In this document: piece by piece, positions 29,008-30,763 of the stretch
Numbering within the stretch: position 1 is the stretch's first letter
Layout: each line of letters starts with the position of its first letter
From: a virus
IMG/VR virus record: IMGVR_UViG_3300032242_000320
Location: 1 to 30,763 of that record
DNA length: 30,763 nucleotides
Direction: 5' to 3' (one strand)
Position numbers and translations under genes: made by a program
The notes under the pieces: generated by a model
The model's database searches: none
Told to the model about the DNA's origin: nothing
Seen by the model: only the letters and a program-made list of their open reading frames with translations

Positions 29008-29958
29008 TTATACTCCTAGTAATTGTAGTGCACGATGCTTGATAGCAGTGTCAGTACCAAGCAACGCACGTTCTGCTTGCTTATTATTGTTGTTACTAAA
29101 GTGATCTACAGTTTCAACGATAGCTTGGAATGCACCAAACTTTGTAGCATACAAGTTCTCTTGTGTACCAGTATCACCAGTCCATACTGTGAATGCATTG
29201 GTACGCTTACGCAATGCTGCAGTCTTGGCTCGCTTCTCACTAGCACTGAGCAACACATCAGATGCGAACTCAATTTTTGCTGGCAATGGGAACAAAGCTT
29301 TAGCAAAGCTAATGAATTGATTGTCATCAAAGCGTAATGAACTTAGTACATTCGACATCTCTACATAAGCAGACATGTCTTTACGAACTAGATCCAAAGC
29401 CAAACGAATATCGTTTGTATTCAACTGATAGTTTTCTGTATGACGAATAGAATAATACTTATCATTCTTCTTACCATGTAACATAGATAGATTGATACCA
29501 TTGGTACATGCTAGTCGTTGCATGATAGGTGTCATCTGGAATGGTGTGCTACCATCATGAGAAGTACGAGCGACAATGTAACCTGTGTGTTCATCGTTGC
29601 CGACACTTACATCTTCTGGTAATTCAAGCACAGTCCATACAACTTTGCCACCACCTAGTTCACCAGCAGCAGCATACCTAGCCTGACCAGTACCAACTAC
29701 ATCATCAAGACAGCTAAAGATCTCAGCGTTCTGAATGACTTGGTATCTACTACCAACGACAGCGAGTACTGACTGGTCACCATTACTCTGTGTCTTTACT
29801 GTAGCAAATCTATTCTTAATGTCTAGACCTTCGACAGTCTGGACTTCAGATAGATTTACACGCCAATCTAAATCTGCAGCAGTAATTAATTCTGCAGCAG
29901 TAGATACATTGTATTCGTTGTTATTGCCCACGATAGTCCATGGTGCACGACGTGTCAT
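29008..29958 (-). CDS. DUF932-family phage protein
   Basis: A 316-residue protein with a good ribosome binding site (AAGGAGAATAAC before the ATG). The order DWRVNLSEVQTVEGLDIKNR, VVGSRYQVIQNAEIFSCLDD, TGYIVARTSHDGSTPFQMTP, QRLACTNGINLS and SIRHTEN matches the DUF932 phage/plasmid family (also TIGR03299). Its function is not known, but it is common near replication genes of actinophages and plasmids. The end (NNNNKQAERALLGTDTAIKH) is the usual C-terminal helix. No truncation is visible. Confidence 0.88.
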   Translation of the reverse strand: MTRRAPWTIVGNNNEYNVSTAAELITAADLDWRVNLSEVQTVEGLDIKNRFATVKTQSNGDQSVLAVVGSRYQVIQNAEIFSCLDDVVGTGQARYAAAGELGGGKVVWTVLELPEDVSVGNDEHTGYIVARTSHDGSTPFQMTPIMQRLACTNGINLSMLHGKKNDKYYSIRHTENYQLNTNDIRLALDLVRKDMSAYVEMSNVLSSLRFDDNQFISFAKALFPLPAKIEFASDVLLSASEKRAKTAALRKRTNAFTVWTGDTGTQENLYATKFGAFQAIVETVDHFSNNNNKQAERALLGTDTAIKHRALQLLGV

Positions 29959-29959
29959 G

Positions 29960-30277
29960 TTATTCTCCTTCTAATAGTTTATTTATTTCTTCATCCATGT
30001 TCTTACTATACAGTTCGTCAACAAGTAATTCTTCTACAGCTTCTTCACCAAAGCCAGTACAAGATGCAATGACTAGAGTAGCCAGGACTGATAGGTCTTT
30101 CTTAGCACCGTTCAAGTTGTTAGCTTCTAATCTTTTCCAGACATCATACAAACCTTGTAAGAAATCTAGTGCAACTTTATTTGTTAACTTAACACCCATC
30201 ATTTCTGGTCTGTCATGTTTGACATACCAACCAAATGGATCGTGATACCACTCTTGTTCTTTAATACCCTGTGGCAT
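29960..30277 (-). CDS. 105-residue hypothetical protein
   Basis: A mostly helical, acidic protein with a strong ribosome binding site (AAGGGGG before the ATG). It starts PQGIKEQEWYHDPFGWYVKH, then ALDFLQGLYDVWKRLEANNL and ends GFGEEAVEELLVDELYSK. No motif is convincing. The stop is one base from the DUF932-like start, suggesting linked translation. Function unknown. Confidence 0.8.
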   Translation of the reverse strand: MPQGIKEQEWYHDPFGWYVKHDRPEMMGVKLTNKVALDFLQGLYDVWKRLEANNLNGAKKDLSVLATLVIASCTGFGEEAVEELLVDELYSKNMDEEINKLLEGE

Positions 30278-30285
30278 AAACCCCC

Positions 30286-30705
30286 TTACTTAAGTGTCGC
30301 ACGGATAGTATTGAAGTCTGAATCTGTTTGATTCCATTCCCACTCTTCAGCATGATCAACAAGACTGGAGTAGTCCCATTCATCAACAAGTTCTTCAGCT
30401 TCGCTTTCACTACTAGCTTCAACAGTTATGTAAACATACTGTTCTCTTGTTTCTTCGAGCTTGACTTTAACTTCATATTCTTTTTTCATATAATGTAATT
30501 GAAGATCTTTTGTTCTTGAATTAACTTCATCAACAAATTCATTGTAAGCATCACACCAATCACGATTGGTTGCTTCTTTAAGTAATGCTTCACGTATTAC
30601 ATCAAAGTCTTCACGCAACTGATGAACAAGATTATTAATCTTTGTCTTGGCATCATTGAGTTCTTGCTGTGTGTAATATACATTACCCGATGATAGCGTC
30701 AGCAT
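30286..30705 (-). CDS. 139-residue hypothetical protein
   Basis: It has an excellent ribosome binding site (GGAGG six bases from the ATG), located inside the previous gene. Residues of about 10-75 form long helices (ELNDAKTKINNLVHQLREDF), possibly a coiled coil; residues of about 77-125 form a small beta-alpha module (YVYITVEASSESEAEELVDE). The second module is common in small phage proteins of unknown function. Acidic overall, soluble. Confidence 0.8.
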   Translation of the reverse strand: MLTLSSGNVYYTQQELNDAKTKINNLVHQLREDFDVIREALLKEATNRDWCDAYNEFVDEVNSRTKDLQLHYMKKEYEVKVKLEETREQYVYITVEASSESEAEELVDEWDYSSLVDHAEEWEWNQTDSDFNTIRATLK

Positions 30706-30763
30706 CTGCTACCTCCACTGGTGGAACACTATCTAGAATCTCTTGATAAGTTACAGCAGATAC
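30683..30763 (-). CDS. C-terminal end of a further left-pointing gene (partial)
   Basis: The frame is open from the right edge of the window to TAA at 30683-30685, showing 26 residues (VSAVTYQEILDSVPPVEVAD, then ADAIIG). It overlaps the next gene start by 23 bases and contains its ribosome binding site. Too little is visible to name it. Confidence 0.65.
   Translation of the reverse strand, partial: VSAVTYQEILDSVPPVEVADADAIIG

Noticed and set aside
29035-29337. Plus-strand and alternative minus-strand frames within the DUF932-like gene
   Set aside because: They overlap a well-recognised long gene, lack ribosome binding sites and show no recognisable domain.
1-30763. Prophage or temperate-phage signs
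   Set aside because: I found no integrase, excisionase, repressor or attachment-like repeats; however the window is not the full genome, so lifestyle stays open.

Overview
The window looks like one continuous stretch of an AT-rich, tailed, double-stranded DNA phage genome, probably a short-tailed (podovirus-like) phage of an actinobacterium. A WhiB-like iron-sulfur protein (28515-28814, minus), whose family is confined to Actinobacteria and their phages, is the main host clue. The AT-rich base composition and the N4-gp56-like capsid protein would suit a phage of low-GC aquatic actinobacteria, but that refinement is inference. I see no integrase, repressor, transposase, tRNA, rRNA or CRISPR array. 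Terminase, portal and DNA polymerase are not visible and presumably lie outside the window.

The right-pointing half (1-22315) is the virion and lysis block. It begins inside a giant protein of more than 1,700 residues, followed by three soluble structural or ejection-like proteins (to 8605), a structured 126-base gap, an acidic scaffold-like protein and the major capsid protein (9250-10455), which carries an inserted domain. Next come a small membrane protein, a fibre-type N-terminal module, a collagen-like fibre, and a run of eight very small genes (12840-14474), several highly basic. A 902-residue protein follows, ending in a candidate ADP-ribosyltransferase-like domain (14483-17191). Tail and fibre genes, a holin-like membrane protein and an M23 peptidase endolysin close the block.

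A bidirectional hairpin terminator (22330-22366) separates this from the left-pointing half (22365-30763), which is read from high to low coordinates. It holds DUF932-type and other early small proteins, WhiB, a Cas4/RecB-like exonuclease split into two overlapping genes, an SSB-like zinc protein, a RecA/DnaB-type ATPase, two membrane proteins (one of 21 residues, one DUF1003), a Holliday-junction-resolvase-like nuclease, a primase split into zinc-finger and TOPRIM genes, a nucleotide-modification-associated (DUF1599-like) protein, a metallophosphoesterase and a sigma-70-like protein. Genes are packed with TAATG and similar stop/start overlaps, so translation is probably coupled.

The most interesting signals are the possible virion-delivered ADP-ribosyltransferase with a small partner gene, the two split replication enzymes (for the exonuclease, both the active site and the Fe-S cysteines are divided between the two products), a hairpin whose loop is complementary to the ribosome binding site just after it, and several tiny overlapping genes below usual annotation cut-offs.
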